Part shown: positions 49,503 to 57,963 of the stretch, piece after piece
Layout of the letters: each line of letters starts with the position of its first letter
Numbering within the stretch: position 1 is the stretch's first letter
DNA from: an uncultured Comamonas sp.
GTDB taxonomy: Bacteria; Pseudomonadota; Gammaproteobacteria; Burkholderiales; Burkholderiaceae_C
Direction of reading: 5' to 3'
Assembly: GCA_902175065.1 (NCBI GenBank)
Contig: CABIIJ010000057.1
Coordinates: forward strand, 1-64,000
DNA length: 64,000 nucleotides
Notes under the pieces: model-generated
The model's input: only the letters and a program-made list of their open reading frames with translations
What the model was told of the DNA's origin: nothing
Databases searched by the model: none
Translations under genes and position numbers: made by a program

Positions 49503-49536
49503 GGGAACCGCAAATCAGAAAGAAGCTTGCGCATCG

Positions 49537-49550
49537 CTGACATACATCAA
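49537..49550 (+). promoter_or_regulatory. Possible FNR/ANR-like site upstream of azurin
   Basis: ctgac-atac-atcaa compared with TTGAT-N4-ATCAA (one perfect half-site). Confidence 0.35.
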
Positions 49551-49664
49551 AGACACTACTGACGAAATACTCTTTGCAGCACGCCGCAAGGCCTTGCGCA
49601 AGGACTCGCAAAATACCCGGCTGGTGCAAAGCCCTTTGCACCGATTGCCTTAAAGGATGACCTG

Positions 49665-50120
49665 ATGCACAAAATTTTCGTTACGCTGGCCCTTGCTGCC
49701 ACGGCAGCGCTGGCCGCGCCAGCCATGGCTGCCGACAACTGTGCCGCCACGATCGAAGCCAACGACATGATGCAGTTCAACGTCAAGAACGTGGACGTGC
49801 CCAAAACGTGCAAGAGCTTCGCCATTACCCTCAAGCATGTCGGCAAAATGCCCAAGGCCTCCATGGGCCACAACGTGGTGGTCAGCAATACGGCAGATGT
49901 GACCGCCGTGGCCACCGAGGGTGCCAAGGCCGGCCCTGCTGCCGATTACGTGAAGGCCAATGACGCCCGCGTACTGGCCCACACCAAGGTGATCGGCGGC
50001 GGCGAAAGCACCACCGTGCAACTGGACGTGAGCAAGCTCAAGGCCGATGGCAAATACAGCTATTTCTGCTCCTTCCCTGGCCACTTCTCGGTCATGCAGG
50101 GCACGCTGGCATTGAAATAA
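49665..50120 (+). CDS. azu: Azurin (type I blue copper protein)
   Basis: 'CAATIEANDMMQFNVKNVDVPKTCKSFAITLKHVGKMPKASMGHNVVVS', 'YFCSFPGHFSVMQGTLALK'. Confidence 0.97.
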   Translation: MHKIFVTLALAATAALAAPAMAADNCAATIEANDMMQFNVKNVDVPKTCKSFAITLKHVGKMPKASMGHNVVVSNTADVTAVATEGAKAGPAADYVKANDARVLAHTKVIGGGESTTVQLDVSKLKADGKYSYFCSFPGHFSVMQGTLALK

Positions 50121-50145
50121 TCACCGCCTTTGCCACCCAAACCAG

Positions 50146-50173
50146 GCCACCAGCCCCGCTGGTGGCTTTTTTT
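50146..50173 (+). terminator. Rho-independent terminator downstream of azurin
   Basis: gccaccagccccgctggtggcttttttt. Confidence 0.9.
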
Positions 50174-50225
50174 CGGCCCGGATTTGGTAATGTTGCCGCT
50201 TTGCCGTTTTTCTCTACCACCTGCC

Positions 50226-50864
50226 ATGCTCCACTACCGCACCCTGCCCGTCACGGCCTTTCAACAAAACTGCTCCATCGTCTGGTGCGACCAGACCCGG
50301 CAGGCCGCCGTGATCGACCCTGGCGGCGATATCGAGGCCATCCAGGCCCTGGCGCAGTCCCTGGGCCTGGACATCCGCGCCCTCTGGCTCACCCACGCGC
50401 ATATCGACCATGCGGGCGGGGCCGCCAGCCTGAGCGAGCAACTGGATGTGCCCATCATCGGCCCGCACCGGGGCGACCAGTTCTGGATCGATGGCCTGCC
50501 CCAGCAAAGCCTGATGTTCGGCTTCCCTCCGGCCGGCACCTTCATCCCCACGCGCTGGCTCGAAGACCAGGACACGGTGCAGATCGGCGAAGAAACCCTG
50601 CACGTGCGCCACACCCCCGGGCACACCCCGGGGCACGTGGTGTTTCATGCGCCGCAGATCCAGCGCTGCTTTGTCGGCGACGTGCTGTTTGCCGGCAGCA
50701 TCGGGCGCACCGATTTCCCCCAGGGCAACCACCAGCAGCTCATCGACAGCATCACCCAGCGGCTGTGGCCCATGGGCAATGACACCGTGTTCATCCCCGG
50801 GCACGGCCCGGAAAGCAGCTTTGGCCAGGAGCGCCTGACCAATCCCTTCGTGGGCAACACTTAG
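50226..50864 (+). CDS. MBL-fold metallo-hydrolase (glyoxalase II-like)
   Basis: 'QNCSIVWCDQTRQAAVIDPGGDIEAI', 'LWLTHAHIDHAGG', 'HTPGHTPGHVVFH', 'VFIPGHGPESSFGQERLTNPF'. Confidence 0.93.
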   Translation: MLHYRTLPVTAFQQNCSIVWCDQTRQAAVIDPGGDIEAIQALAQSLGLDIRALWLTHAHIDHAGGAASLSEQLDVPIIGPHRGDQFWIDGLPQQSLMFGFPPAGTFIPTRWLEDQDTVQIGEETLHVRHTPGHTPGHVVFHAPQIQRCFVGDVLFAGSIGRTDFPQGNHQQLIDSITQRLWPMGNDTVFIPGHGPESSFGQERLTNPFVGNT

Positions 50865-50876
50865 GAATTATTCGAT

Positions 50877-50952
50877 AGCTGTTTCCGCTTTGTTTATAAG
50901 GATTAACGATGTTTTTCATCTGAAAATCCTTTATTCATCAGTGGGAACAGCT
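50877..50952. repeat. 76-bp dispersed palindromic element, copy H
   Basis: agctgtttccgctttgtttataaggattaacgatg...catctgaaaatcctttattcatcagtgggaacagct; followed by a second left-arm-like fragment agctgtttttcgcccccgctga at about 50967. Confidence 0.8.
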
Positions 50953-51000
50953 ATGCAAATATTGAAAGCTGTTTTTCGCCCCCGCTGACTTTCCGGCCGA

Positions 51001-52629
51001 TCAGCCGTTGGCCTGCAATTCCAGCCCGGCGTGCTCGCGCAGCGGGTGGAAATGGATTTTCGGGAAGCGCTCCTGCGCCAGGCGCACGTCGTAGGGGCTG
51101 GTGCAGAGGAAGGCCAGGGTGTTGGCCGCATCGTGCGCCAGGCGCAGCGGGTAGGCGGCCTCGAACTGGCGCAGCTCGGCCGGGGTGTCGGCCGTGATCC
51201 AGCGGGCGCCGGTGTACTGGCAGCCTTCCAGGCGGATGTCGCAGTCGTATTCGGTTTTCAGGCGGTGCTGCACCACCTCGAACTGCAATTGGCCGACGGC
51301 GCCCAGCAGCATGTTGCCGCCGGCGTCGGGCTTGAACACCTGGATGGCGCCCTCCTCGCCCAGCTCCATCAACCCCTGCTGCAATTGTTTGGAGCGCAAA
51401 GGATTTTTCAGCACCACGGTCATGAACATCTCGGGCGCGAAGAACGGGAGGCCGGTGAACTGCAGGTTCGGCCCGTCGGTGATGCTGTCGCCCAGCTGCA
51501 CGCCGCCGTGGATGGTGAAGCCGATGATGTCGCCCGCAAAGGCCTCGTCCACCGCCTCGCGGCGCTGGCTCATGAAGGTGACGACGCTGGTCGGGCGCAG
51601 CTCCTTGCCGGTGCGCTGCACCTTCATCTTCATGCCGGGCGTGTATTTGCCGCTGGCCACGCGCACGAAGGCGATGCGGTCGCGGTGGTTGGCGTCCATG
51701 TTCGCCTGCACCTTGAAGACCACGCCGGCAAAGCCCTTGTCCTCGGGGCGGATGGTGACTTCCTGGCGCTGGCGGTTCACTTCCTGGTAGGCCAGGCGCG
51801 TGCCCGGCGAGGGCGACATGTCCACCACGGCGTTGAGCACTTCCTGCACGCCGAAGTTGTTCACGCCCGAGCCGAAGAACACCGGGGTCAGTTTTGCGGC
51901 CAGGAACTGCTCATGGCTCCATTCGGCGGAGGCGCCGACGGCCAGCTCCATGCTCTCCAGCGCATCGTCGAAGGCTTTGCCGAAGCGCTGGCGCAGCCTG
52001 TCGGCCTCGGCCAGGGGGATGACCTCAAAATCCTCCGGGCGCTTTTCGCTGCCGGCCTGGAACACCGTCATGCTTTGCGTGCGCAGGTCGATGATGCCGC
52101 CGAAGGTCTTGCCCTGCCCGACGGGCCAGGTGATGGGGCAGCAGGGCATGCCCAGCTCGCGTTCCACCTCGTCCAGGATGTCCAGCGGGTCGCGCACCTC
52201 GCGGTCCATCTTGTTCACGAAGGTGATGATGGGGGTATCGCGCTGGCGGCAGACCTCGATCAGGCGGCGCGTCTGCGTTTCCACGCCGTTGGCGGCGTCG
52301 ATCACCATCAGCGCCGAATCCACGGCGGTGAGCACGCGGTAGGTGTCTTCCGAAAAGTCCTTGTGGCCGGGAGTGTCCAGCAGGTTGATGACGTGGTCGC
52401 GGTAGCTCATCTGCATCACGCTGGAGGCCACCGAGATGCCGCGCTGCTTCTCGATCTCCATCCAGTCGCTCGTCGCGTGGCGGCTGGCCTTGCGGCCCTT
52501 GACCGCCCCGGCAATCTGGATGGCGCCGGAGAACAACAGCAGCTTTTCCGTCAGCGTGGTTTTACCGGCGTCCGGGTGGGAAATGATGGCAAAGGTGCGG
52601 CGGCGGCGGGTTTCAGGAGCGTAGGACAC
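51001..52629 (-). CDS. prfC: Peptide chain release factor 3
   Basis: 'RRTFAIISHPDAGKTTLTEKLLLFSGAIQIAGAVKGRKASRHATSDWMEIEKQRGISVASSVMQ', 'LLDTPGHKDFSEDTYR'; probable GTG start. Confidence 0.96.
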   Translation of the reverse strand: MSYAPETRRRRTFAIISHPDAGKTTLTEKLLLFSGAIQIAGAVKGRKASRHATSDWMEIEKQRGISVASSVMQMSYRDHVINLLDTPGHKDFSEDTYRVLTAVDSALMVIDAANGVETQTRRLIEVCRQRDTPIITFVNKMDREVRDPLDILDEVERELGMPCCPITWPVGQGKTFGGIIDLRTQSMTVFQAGSEKRPEDFEVIPLAEADRLRQRFGKAFDDALESMELAVGASAEWSHEQFLAAKLTPVFFGSGVNNFGVQEVLNAVVDMSPSPGTRLAYQEVNRQRQEVTIRPEDKGFAGVVFKVQANMDANHRDRIAFVRVASGKYTPGMKMKVQRTGKELRPTSVVTFMSQRREAVDEAFAGDIIGFTIHGGVQLGDSITDGPNLQFTGLPFFAPEMFMTVVLKNPLRSKQLQQGLMELGEEGAIQVFKPDAGGNMLLGAVGQLQFEVVQHRLKTEYDCDIRLEGCQYTGARWITADTPAELRQFEAAYPLRLAHDAANTLAFLCTSPYDVRLAQERFPKIHFHPLREHAGLELQANG

Positions 52630-52731
52630 GGTGCAGGCAAAGGTGAGAAACAAAAAGACAAAGACAGGCCCGAGTTTCCCCGGGCCTGCACGATTGGGGC
52701 CGATTGTAAAAGGCGGATCCTCAAACCGTGT

Positions 52732-53973
52732 TCATACCGCGTGCACCCGCCGCTGATGCACGTTGGCGCCGACCGCCCCCGCTGCCAGCACGCTCACCGC
52801 CAGCGCAATCCCGGCCCCATAGAAAACCCAGTGGGGCTGCTGCCGGTCCATCATCCAGCCAAAAATCGGCGCCGCCAGGCTGAAGCCCAGATCCAGCCCC
52901 GAATACACCGTGCCGTACACCCGGCCCGTGGCCCCGGGCGGCGCCGCCTGCTTGATCAGCATATCGCGCGAGGGGCCGGCCAGCCCCTGGCCAAACCCCG
53001 CCGCCGCGCCGACGGCCAAGGCCACCGAGGCGGACAGCCAGCCCGTTCCCGCCAGGGCCAGCAAGGCCCCGGACAGCAGCAAAAACACCGTAATCACCTG
53101 CTCCAGACGCTGCACCCGCGCGGCCAGAAAACCGCCGCCCACCATGCCGACGGCACTGCACAGCATGAAGCCGGTGACCATCCACGAGGTGGTGGTCAAA
53201 TCCAGCTGCGGGTAAATGCTGCTCAGCGCCGGGCTGGAAAAGCTTTGCACCGCGCTCAGGCCTGCCGTGGTGAAAAAGAAAAAGGCAAAGCACAGCCACA
53301 CGGCGGGCAGGGCCAGGAAGGCGAAGGGGTTCGGCTCCTTGAAAGACGGCGCAGCAGCAGCGGCGGCCTGGGCCTGGGATCGGGGCGCTTCCCGGTCGTC
53401 GAGCCAGCGGCGCTGGTGTACCACGATGGCCAGGATCAGCAGGGCCAGCACGGCCCCGCTCAGGCAGGCGATGCGCCAGGAACCCGTCCAGCTGGTGATC
53501 CCCGCCATGAACACCGGGGCCGCTGCCCAGCCCAGGTTGCCCGAGATGCCGTGTACCGAAAAGGCGTGCCCCATGTTCTTCGGCGAAACACGCTTGTTCA
53601 AGATCGTGAAATCCACCGGGTGAAAGGGCGCATTGCCCAGCCCCGCGCAAAACGCCGCCGCCACCAGCATGGCGTAATTCTGCGCACTGGCGGCAATCAG
53701 CCCGGCCAGGGCAAAGCAGGCCAGGGCGGCAAACATGATGGGGCGGGCGCCCACCTTGTCCACCAGAAAGCCCGAAAGCATCTGCCCCACGCCGGAGACC
53801 ACGAAGAACACCGACACCACGCTGCCCAGCTCGACGTAGCTGTAACCGAAATCGGCCATCAGCCAGGGAAACAGCGGCGGCAGCAACAGATGGAAAAAGT
53901 GGGATGAACCGTGGGCCAGTCCGACCAGGCCAATGGTGCGGGCATCCTGCCCGAGCGGGTTAATCGTCGTCAT
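52732..53973 (-). CDS. MFS transporter
   Basis: 12 TM-type profile; 'SSHFFHLLLPPLFPWLMADFGYSYVELGSVVSVFFVVSGVGQMLSGFLVDKVGARP'. Confidence 0.9.
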   Translation of the reverse strand: MTTINPLGQDARTIGLVGLAHGSSHFFHLLLPPLFPWLMADFGYSYVELGSVVSVFFVVSGVGQMLSGFLVDKVGARPIMFAALACFALAGLIAASAQNYAMLVAAAFCAGLGNAPFHPVDFTILNKRVSPKNMGHAFSVHGISGNLGWAAAPVFMAGITSWTGSWRIACLSGAVLALLILAIVVHQRRWLDDREAPRSQAQAAAAAAPSFKEPNPFAFLALPAVWLCFAFFFFTTAGLSAVQSFSSPALSSIYPQLDLTTTSWMVTGFMLCSAVGMVGGGFLAARVQRLEQVITVFLLLSGALLALAGTGWLSASVALAVGAAAGFGQGLAGPSRDMLIKQAAPPGATGRVYGTVYSGLDLGFSLAAPIFGWMMDRQQPHWVFYGAGIALAVSVLAAGAVGANVHQRRVHAV

Positions 53974-54015
53974 CCCGGTATCTTACGAACGCCGCCGACA
54001 GCCCTGCCATCGCAA

Positions 54016-54031
54016 GGTTTCACATGAAACG
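54016..54031. other. Degenerate parS-like site
   Basis: ggtttcacatgaaacg; overlaps the stop codon of the methyltransferase-like gene. Confidence 0.45.
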
Positions 54032-54892
54032 TCGCCGCCTGCCAGGGCGCGGCTTCAAGGCGTACAGGCGCTGGCTGCGCTGCGCTGCCCCGGCAAGCGT
54101 TACCGCAGCGGCATGGGCCGCCGCTTCATGGGCCGCCACTTCGTCCTGGTCGATGCTGGCAATCGGGCACCGGTAGGCGTAGACGCTGCGGCCATCGGCC
54201 AATTGGGCAGTGCAGGTCGCGGGGATTTCCTCGGGCAGGGGAAAGTTCAGGCTCACCAGCCAGGCGCCATCGGGCATTTCCGCCAGGGATTTGACGGCGG
54301 CGCGGCTCATGCTCTCGGGCCGCTGGAACAGGTAGACCAGGTGGTAGCGCCCCCAGTCGGCCACCCACATGTTGCCCTGGCGCACCCTGGCCCAGGGGCA
54401 GCGCAGGGCGCAGGCCCAGCGCAGCACCCAACTGCGTTCCACGCCCTGCACCCGGGCCTGGGGCCAGGCCTGGCGCAGGGCACGCAGGCCATCGCCCAGG
54501 CCGCAACCGGCGTCCAGCACCGGGGCGCCGGCGGGCAGGTCGATCTGCCCGGCCAGCCCTTGCAGGGCACCGGCGGGCGTCGGGAAAATCGGCGCATCCC
54601 GCCAGGCATTCAAGGGGTAGACCAGAAGCAGGGCACCCAGCAGCAACAGCCAGCCCCAGCCGGGCAGGCTGCCCGCCGCCAGCACGGCATAGGACAGCGG
54701 AAAGCCCGCCGCAATCATCCCCCGCCGCCACCATGTGGCCCCCCACAAACTGGCCAGAAGACTGGCCCCGGTGGCCAGCAACACGGCAGCAAAAAGGGGC
54801 AGGAGCGGCTGTAGCCCGAGGAACAGCAGCCACGCCAGCGCCCAGACGCACAACGCAGGCAGGGGCCAGGGCAGACGCGGCATGGCGGCCAA
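54020..54892 (-). CDS. Membrane-associated class I SAM-dependent methyltransferase-like protein
   Basis: N-terminal TM region; 'APVLDAGCGLGDGLRALRQAWPQARVQGVERS' SAM motif I. Confidence 0.82.
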   Translation of the reverse strand: MAAMPRLPWPLPALCVWALAWLLFLGLQPLLPLFAAVLLATGASLLASLWGATWWRRGMIAAGFPLSYAVLAAGSLPGWGWLLLLGALLLVYPLNAWRDAPIFPTPAGALQGLAGQIDLPAGAPVLDAGCGLGDGLRALRQAWPQARVQGVERSWVLRWACALRCPWARVRQGNMWVADWGRYHLVYLFQRPESMSRAAVKSLAEMPDGAWLVSLNFPLPEEIPATCTAQLADGRSVYAYRCPIASIDQDEVAAHEAAAHAAAVTLAGAAQRSQRLYALKPRPGRRRRFM

Positions 54893-54896
54893 GCCC

Positions 54897-55820
54897 TCAG
54901 CCGCGCGAACCGCGCAGCCGCTCGATCAGGCCATTGAGGGCATCGAGGGAGCCGAACTGAATCGCCAGCTCGCCCGTCTGCTCGCTCTTGCCGTGGCGCT
55001 GGCTGCGCTTTTTCAGGCGCACTTCCACCTGGGCCATGAGCAGGTCGGACAGCTCTTCCTCCACCCGCAGCACATCGCCCGGTTTGGCTGCCGCGTGGCG
55101 GGCCGCCCCGGATGAAGCATCGCCCTGCCCGGCAGCGACTTTTTTCACCAGGCTTTCCGTCTCGCGCACGGAAAGCTTGCGGGCTGCGACCTGGTTGGCG
55201 GTGGTGATCTGCTCGGCCTTGTCCAGACTGAGCAGCGCCCGGGCGTGGCCCATGTCAATGTCGCCCGCCATGAGCATGGTCTGCACCGGCCCGGCCAGTT
55301 GCAACAGGCGCAGCAGGTTGCTGGCCGCCGAGCGGCTGCGGCCCACGGCTGCCGCCGCCTGTTCGTGGGTGTGGCCAAACTCCTGCACCAGGCGGTGCAG
55401 GCCCTGGGCCTCTTCCAGCGGGTTGAGGTCTTCGCGCTGGATGTTTTCAATCAAGGCCATGGCGGCGGCGGCTTCGTCCGGCACGTCGCGCACCAGCACC
55501 GGCACTTCGGCCAGCCCCGCCAGGGTCGCGGCGCGAAAGCGCCGCTCGCCCGCGATGATTTCGTACTGTCCCGCCTGTGTGCCCCGGGTCAGCCTGCGCA
55601 CCAGGATGGGCTGCATGATGCCCTGGGCCTGGATGCTGGCCGCCAGTTCGTACAAGGCGCCTTCGTCCATGCGCGTGCGCGGCTGGTACTGGCCGGGCAC
55701 CAGGGCGCTCAAGGCCAGGGTGGAGGGTGTGTCGGCGGCGGCTTTGCCCTCGTCCACGACTTTGGGGCCGAGCAGGGCTTCCAGGCCACGGCCCAATCCT
55801 TTAGGTTTTGTGGTTGCCAT
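54897..55820 (-). CDS. parB: Chromosome partitioning protein ParB
   Basis: 'KPKGLGRGLEALLG', 'YEIIAGERRFRAATLAGL', 'ALIENIQREDLNPLEEAQGLHRLVQEFGHTHEQAAAAVGRSRSAASNLLRLL'. Confidence 0.97.
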   Translation of the reverse strand: MATTKPKGLGRGLEALLGPKVVDEGKAAADTPSTLALSALVPGQYQPRTRMDEGALYELAASIQAQGIMQPILVRRLTRGTQAGQYEIIAGERRFRAATLAGLAEVPVLVRDVPDEAAAAMALIENIQREDLNPLEEAQGLHRLVQEFGHTHEQAAAAVGRSRSAASNLLRLLQLAGPVQTMLMAGDIDMGHARALLSLDKAEQITTANQVAARKLSVRETESLVKKVAAGQGDASSGAARHAAAKPGDVLRVEEELSDLLMAQVEVRLKKRSQRHGKSEQTGELAIQFGSLDALNGLIERLRGSRG

Positions 55821-56373
55821 CCGGGCGCTCCTTTAACAATTCTTCCAATAAAGCATGGCCTGCGGGCCAGTCGCCCAGGCCGCTGGCGCTGTTGATGTGG
55901 CCGGCAGCCCCGGCATTCACCCAGGCCGCGCCCCAGTCGGCGGCCAGTTGCCGGGCGCGTTCGGCGCGGCAATACGGGTCGTTGCGGCTGCCCACCATGG
56001 TGGCGCGAAACGGCAGGCGCTGGCGGGCGATGGGCGTCCAGCCGGGCAACTGCTGGCGCAGGTCTTCCTGCTCGACATCGCCCGGGGCGACCAGCAAGGC
56101 CGCCCGGATCCTGGACACCGTACTGTGCGGGGCATGGCTGGCCCACCAGGCCGTCAGGATGCAGCCCAGGCTGTGCGCTACCAGGATGACCGGGGCAGGG
56201 GCGGCCAGCACGGCTTCCTGCAACTGCGCCGTCCAGTCGCCGCGCAGGGGACGCTGCCAGTCGTGCTGGGGGATGCGGGTGTAGCCGTAGCGCTGCTCCC
56301 AGCGGGTTTGCCAATGGTCGGCATCGGAGTTTTGCCAGCCGGGGAGAATGAGCACCAGACTATCTTTTTTCAT
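55801..56373 (-). CDS. RBBP9/YdeN-type alpha/beta hydrolase
   Basis: 'LVLILPGWQNSDADHWQTRWEQRYGYTRIPQHDWQRP...PVILVAHSLGCILTAWWA...GHINSASGLGDWPAG'; overlaps parB start. Confidence 0.92.
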   Translation of the reverse strand: MKKDSLVLILPGWQNSDADHWQTRWEQRYGYTRIPQHDWQRPLRGDWTAQLQEAVLAAPAPVILVAHSLGCILTAWWASHAPHSTVSRIRAALLVAPGDVEQEDLRQQLPGWTPIARQRLPFRATMVGSRNDPYCRAERARQLAADWGAAWVNAGAAGHINSASGLGDWPAGHALLEELLKERPDGNHKT

Positions 56374-56449
56374 AGCTATCTCCACTCTCTATACAACGAT
56401 TTTAGATATGAACAATGCTGAAATCCTTATATATAAAGCGGAACCAGCT
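56374..56449. repeat. 76-bp dispersed palindromic element, copy I
   Basis: agctatctccactctctatacaacgattttagat...gctgaaatccttatatataaagcggaaccagct between parA stop and hydrolase ATG. Confidence 0.8.
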
Positions 56450-56459
56450 ACAAAATCTT

Positions 56460-57233
56460 TTAACCCATGGTTTGAATACGCTGCACCATTTCCTCGGCAA
56501 ACGCAATGAACGCCTTGCTGCCCTTGGCTGAGGGGTCGAACACCACGCCCGGCAGCCCGTAGCTGGGCGCTTCGGCCAGACGCACGTTGCGCGGAATGAC
56601 GGCGTTGAACACCTTGTCGCCAAAGTGTTCCTTGAGCTGATCGCTGACCTGCTGCTGCAAAGTGGTGCGCGGGTCGAACATGACGCGCAGCAGGCCGATG
56701 ATCTGCAAGTCCGGGTTCATGTTGGCGTGGACTTGCTTGATGGTGTTGACCAGGTCGGTCAGCCCCTCCAGCGCAAAGTATTCGCACTGCATCGGCACGA
56801 TCACCCCATGCGCGGCGCACAGGCCGTTCAGGGTGAGCATGGACAGGCTGGGCGGGCAGTCGATCAGCACAAAATCGAAATCGCCCGCAACGGCGTGCAA
56901 CGCGGCTTTCAGGCGCTCGGTGCGCCGCTCCAGCGTGACCAGCTCGATCTCGGCACCGCTCAATTCCCGGTTGGCCCCGAGTACGGAAAAACCGCATTGC
57001 TCCGACCGCACCGCCGCCTCGGTCACGCTGGCCGATTCCAGCAAAACGTCGTAGACGCTCAAGGCCAAGGCCCGCTTGTCCACCCCGGCCCCCATGGTGG
57101 CATTGCCCTGGGGATCCAGGTCCACCAGCAGCACGCGCTGGCCAATTTTGGCCAAACCCGCAGCCAGGTTCACGGCGGTGGTGGTTTTACCGACACCGCC
57201 TTTTTGGTTTGCGATACAAAAAATCTTGGCCAT
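56460..57233 (-). CDS. parA: Chromosome partitioning ATPase ParA
   Basis: 'MAKIFCIANQKGGVGKTTTAVNLAAGLAKIGQRVLLVDLDPQGNATMGAGVDK'. Confidence 0.98.
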   Translation of the reverse strand: MAKIFCIANQKGGVGKTTTAVNLAAGLAKIGQRVLLVDLDPQGNATMGAGVDKRALALSVYDVLLESASVTEAAVRSEQCGFSVLGANRELSGAEIELVTLERRTERLKAALHAVAGDFDFVLIDCPPSLSMLTLNGLCAAHGVIVPMQCEYFALEGLTDLVNTIKQVHANMNPDLQIIGLLRVMFDPRTTLQQQVSDQLKEHFGDKVFNAVIPRNVRLAEAPSYGLPGVVFDPSAKGSKAFIAFAEEMVQRIQTMG

Positions 57234-57267
57234 GCCGCCCGCCCCAACCCGAGATGAAGAATGGCGG

Positions 57268-57963
57268 CTAGTGTAAGCCAGCACCTTGCGCCGACGGCAC
57301 GGGGCGCAGCCAAACAATGCAACGTTCGGCATCCAGGCCCGGCACGGCCAATGGTTCCACGTGAAACACTTCGGCCACGTGCGCATCGAGCGCGGCGATT
57401 TCTTCCTCCGGCCGCTTGCCTTTCATGGCCAGCCACACCCCATCGGCAGCAATGGCCGGGCGCGACCAGACCGTGAAATCGGCCAGGGCGGCAAACGCCC
57501 GGCTGCTCACCACGGCATACGGGCCGGTCAGGGATTCGACCCGCGCATGAATGCCGGTCAGGTTGGGCAAGCGCAGGCTGGCCGCCGCCTGCTGGATGAA
57601 TGCGGCCTTCTTCGCCACGGTATCGACGCAATGCACCGCCAATTGCGGGCAGCAAATGGCGAACACCACCCCCGGCAAGCCGCCGCCGCAGCCCACATCC
57701 AGCAACCGGGCATCGGCAGGCCGCCGGGCCAGATGGCGCTGCAAGGGCGGCACGGCCGCCAGGCTGTCGAGCAGATGGTGGGTCAGCATTTCCTGTGGGT
57801 TGCGCACTGCCGTCAGGTTGTAGACCTTGTTCCACTTTTGCAGCAGTGCGAGAAAATCCAGCAGGCTTTGCTGCTGGGCACTGCTCAATGCCAGCCCCAA
57901 GGCGTTCAGCCCCTGCTGCAACGGCAGGGCCAAATCCGGGGAAGAAGCCGATTCCTGCGTCAT
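57268..57963 (-). CDS. rsmG: 16S rRNA (guanine527-N7)-methyltransferase
   Basis: '[32 protein letters not shown]', '[22 protein letters not shown]'. Confidence 0.97.
   Translation of the reverse strand: MTQESASSPDLALPLQQGLNALGLALSSAQQQSLLDFLALLQKWNKVYNLTAVRNPQEMLTHHLLDSLAAVPPLQRHLARRPADARLLDVGCGGGLPGVVFAICCPQLAVHCVDTVAKKAAFIQQAAASLRLPNLTGIHARVESLTGPYAVVSSRAFAALADFTVWSRPAIAADGVWLAMKGKRPEEEIAALDAHVAEVFHVEPLAVPGLDAERCIVWLRPVPSAQGAGLH
57353..57368. other. parS-like site (inside rsmG)
   Basis: ggttccacgtgaaaca compared with TGTTTCACGTGAAACA. Confidence 0.75.

Noticed and set aside
50967-51042. Second element-like left arm (agctgtttttcgcccccgctga) after copy H
   Set aside because: Only the left arm matches and no AGCT closes at 76 bp; probably a remnant or chance, not counted as a copy
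51031-53907. 958-aa plus-strand ORF
   Set aside because: Antisense to prfC and the MFS gene; His/Ala/Gly-rich composition typical of shadow frames
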